Part shown: positions 61,509 through 64,000 of the stretch, piece by piece
Position numbering within the stretch: position 1 is the stretch's first letter
How the letters are laid out: the number at the start of each line of letters is the position of its first letter
Assembly (NCBI RefSeq): GCF_024868665.1
Contig: NC_079891.1
Location: forward strand, 20,770,621-20,834,620
Length of the DNA stretch: 64,000 bases
Direction: 5' to 3'
Origin: Triplophysa rosa
Lineage: Eukaryota; Chordata; Actinopteri; Cypriniformes; Nemacheilidae
Made by a program: the position numbers and the translations under genes
The notes under the pieces: generated by a model
The model's input: only the letters and a program-made list of their open reading frames with translations
What the model was told of the DNA's origin: nothing
The model's database searches: none

Positions 61509-61660
61509 TTCATATCGTCGCTGTCCTTCAGAAACCTTCAGGAAATGGAAAAACACTATACTTTTTACATGATTAAAATACTATGTTGTCAAAGTTGACA
61601 AGCACTTTTTAATAGATTGGTTAGATATTTGTAAAACCCAGAGACAAACATAAAGGGTGA
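61509..61660. repeat. GTTGTCAAAGTTGACAAGC family, copy 2
   Basis: tcgtcgctgtccttcagaaac and gttgtcaaagttgacaagc match copy 1 at 26818-27060. Confidence 0.75.
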
Positions 61661-63229
61661 TATGTTTATTTTATAAGCACCATGATATCTGATGATAACA
61701 CAGTTTGCTGTTAATGAAAGAGAATTGCTTGGGACAAATGAAAGACCATCTGAAACCCATTTTACTTCTGTATTATTTATTTTCAAATGATATTCAATAA
61801 GAAAAAACATGTACTGTAAGGCGGTACTTAAGTTTATACATGTTTTAGAAATGCGGTCTCTGTATGACAGGTGGTTGAAAAAGTAAAAAGTGGGTTAACA
61901 CCTGAATTTACAGAGGTGTCGTTTTAACATTCTGGCAAAAGGTTATTGGGACATTATTTCCTTTAAAATAATCATATGTGCTGATGAATCATTAAAAACA
62001 GGGATATGTATTCGGGAATAGGGTAAATCATTTCTATATTTACTTGAAAATATAGATACTTTTTGTGCTTCTGACTCTAGTCTTATTTTTCAGGCATATA
62101 AAACTATAGTTACACCGCCGAGAAACTTCATTACTGTGTTACGTTTGTGTAATATTGTTTATAAAACTGTGCAGGAATATAAAGGACGAGTGACGCATAT
62201 GACAGCCAGCAATTTTTAAGGCTCTCTGCATGTTATACAAAGATAACAAATGGGTTAAAGAATTGAAGGAGGCAGGCAGAAAGAATAGCAAACAAAGATT
62301 CTCATGAGAATAATTCTCAGAGTGCAACCCCACTGATAAAGAGTTTAGAAAGACTACAATTGTGTTATATTTTGCAGCAGTTATGGGTATTTATCTAAGA
62401 GAAGATAAATAATGGTGAAGGGACTGATCATATTTCCAAACAGCAGCTCTAGAACCAACTGTCAGCTTTATAATCCACAGGAGTCTTTCAACAGTCTGTC
62501 AAAGTCAGAACACATTCATCAAAGTAATGACACAGGAAGACAAAATGTTACACAAATGACAAATGAGTTTCTTTCGAAGAGTAAAGTTTTCAACTTTGAT
62601 GTGCAAAGTAAATTGACATTTAACTGTTGAAAATTAAGTTTTAAGCACATAGTTTTCACAGTAACAAAATATTTTCAGAATCTCTAATGCATATCTCTCT
62701 CTCTCCTCCTTTCTCTCTCTCTCTCTCATTATTCTGAGACTTCTAAAGGTTATGTGCACACAGCTAGGGACTGACAAGTCGATATATACCACAGCTGAGT
62801 AATGCGTCTGTGGACGAGGATGGTAGTCACCCGTGCTAAACGCCTCCCAGTGGCACCGTAATGACTTTAGAGATAGTTCCAGTGTAAACCTGTCACCCCC
62901 GCAATTAAATAACAGTCATTAACCAGCATCCCACCTATGGCACTTTTACAAAACAAACTCTTTTCCTCTGCATATTCTACATATTAGTGTGACGGGTGTG
63001 TACTTCATCTCCTCTGCGCTGCACGAGGGACAAACATAATGAGTGTGAAAAATAGGTGGCCCAAGTTCTGTCTTTGATTTTGGGGCTTTACATATGGAGG
63101 CAGAAGGAAAAGTTATTAGACAGAGGACAACATAAACGCTGTGGGATGCTTTTTTGCAACTCTGACTTGGTGCATTGGCAAGATAATACATTCCCGAAGG
63201 AAAAAAAACACATTTGGGCAATTCCAACG
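61661..63229. other. downstream flank, nothing coding
   Basis: Only a (CT)n stretch at about 62694-62727. Short open frames on both strands lack any recognisable domain. Confidence 0.5.
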
Positions 63230-63830
63230 TTATGGACGTGACATTTTGCGTTATGGACGTGACATAAAAATGTTCAGAGAATGAATTTGTTACGAATATA
63301 TTGAACCATCTGTTTATATTTTACTGAACCCTTGTTGATAGAGTCTAAACATCAAAAAATATCAGTCTATGAAAAAATTTTCTATTTAAAAAAAGGGAAA
63401 TAAACATGCGTTATGGATGTGACAAAAAAGGACGCGTTTTTTGGAAGACGATAAACTTTGTAGGATTTCTGTCAAAGAAAAAGCGCAATCCTGAAGCAAT
63501 AATACCCAATGAATGGAGAAGGGTTGCCTCTTTATAGAACATAAAATAGTTATTTTATATTAATCTTCATGTGTCCATTTATGAGGAATATGTAGCGTTA
63601 TGGATGTGACAATCCTGAAAATGGCACTTACCTGACTATGAAAAATCATGCACTAAAAATAAAACAAATGCTTTACAAATTTGAAGTGAGATCTCACATG
63701 GGTATTTGAACCACCAAATGTTAAAATCTGTGCTGTTACCATAGTAAAAACCGCTGGTAAACACTTCATTTTTTCGTGGTTAGGTTGACATTTTCACAGA
63801 ATTGCCCATTTTCTTTTAAAATGTTCTTTA
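63230..63830. repeat. dispersed repeat with TTATGGATGTGAC motif, copy 2
   Basis: The motif gttatggaYgtgac occurs at least four times in about 380 bases, and the interior matches 18126-18500 in order. It is longer than copy 1. Confidence 0.75.
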
Positions 63831-64000
63831 AAAGCACTTCATTGTGGGATATTAGTGCGGTATGGTTTTGATTTAGCATTGAATGGATGAAATTCTGACA
63901 ACATTTGTTTTTCAATAAATCAATAAATATTGTTTAAAATGACCAAAAAATATAAGATATTAAGATTCACTTAGTAACTAACTAATAGTTTTATGGGCAT

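Noticed and set aside
62946..63227. 93-codon minus-strand open frame with several cysteines
   Set aside because: The Cys pattern (CPSC...CRIC) is suggestive of a zinc ribbon but the rest lacks any family, splice or start context.

Overview
The window looks like nuclear DNA from a teleost fish, probably a cypriniform. Three things suggest this: one large gene split into many short exons with GT-AG introns, a protein clearly related to vertebrate Rho exchange factors, and introns full of small inverted-repeat DNA transposons and hAT elements of the kinds common in carp and zebrafish relatives. The species call is inference. I see no second protein-coding gene, tRNA gene, rRNA gene or CRISPR array.

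The only gene I can support is a plus-strand ARHGEF28 (p190RhoGEF/RGNEF) orthologue. Its coding exons run from 8619 to the stop codon at 60294-60296. I placed 35 coding exons by hand. Splice phases agree at every junction, and the exon lengths sum to 5616 nt (1871 codons plus stop). The first coding exon, expected to add about a dozen residues including the start Met, was not found and probably lies upstream of the window. The protein reads: an AKAP13/ARHGEF28-type N-terminal domain and a weak ankyrin-like segment (exons 1-4); acidic and Ser/Pro-rich linkers (5-15); the [10 protein letters not shown] segment (16); a C1 zinc finger (17-18); a Ser-rich linker (19-21); a DH domain (22-26); a PH domain (26-28); an acidic and helical region (29-32); a long coiled coil (33); and a tail ending ENIVYL (34-35). 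Together these describe a cytosolic RhoA activator: DH performs exchange, PH and C1 position it, and the coiled coil provides partner binding or self-association.

Layout. 1-8618 is intron 1 or upstream sequence, with a THAP-like relic and a hAT element nested inside a MITE. 8619-20279 holds exons 1-7; its 6.5 kb intron carries a 1.6 kb hAT-like element and a 1.58 kb foldback element. 20280-29862 is the largest intron, with a three-element nest at 22002-24517, a Tc1-like relic and tandem repeats. 29863-42519 holds exons 8-18, with a hAT element bearing GAGTC arrays and a triple nest of terminal-inverted-repeat elements. 42520-52761 holds exons 19-33 (DH, PH and coiled coil). 52762-60296 holds exons 34-35 with hAT, MITE and 5S-derived SINE insertions in the introns. 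60297-64000 is 3' UTR and downstream repeats.

The most interesting non-genic structures are the foldback element at 13543-15125, whose arms carry a degenerate array of about 21 bp units present in different numbers on the two sides, and several nested insertions whose 8-bp target duplications can be read directly. Within the gene, two short exons (18612 and 50311) begin with donor-like sequence directly after the acceptor, as at recursive splice sites.
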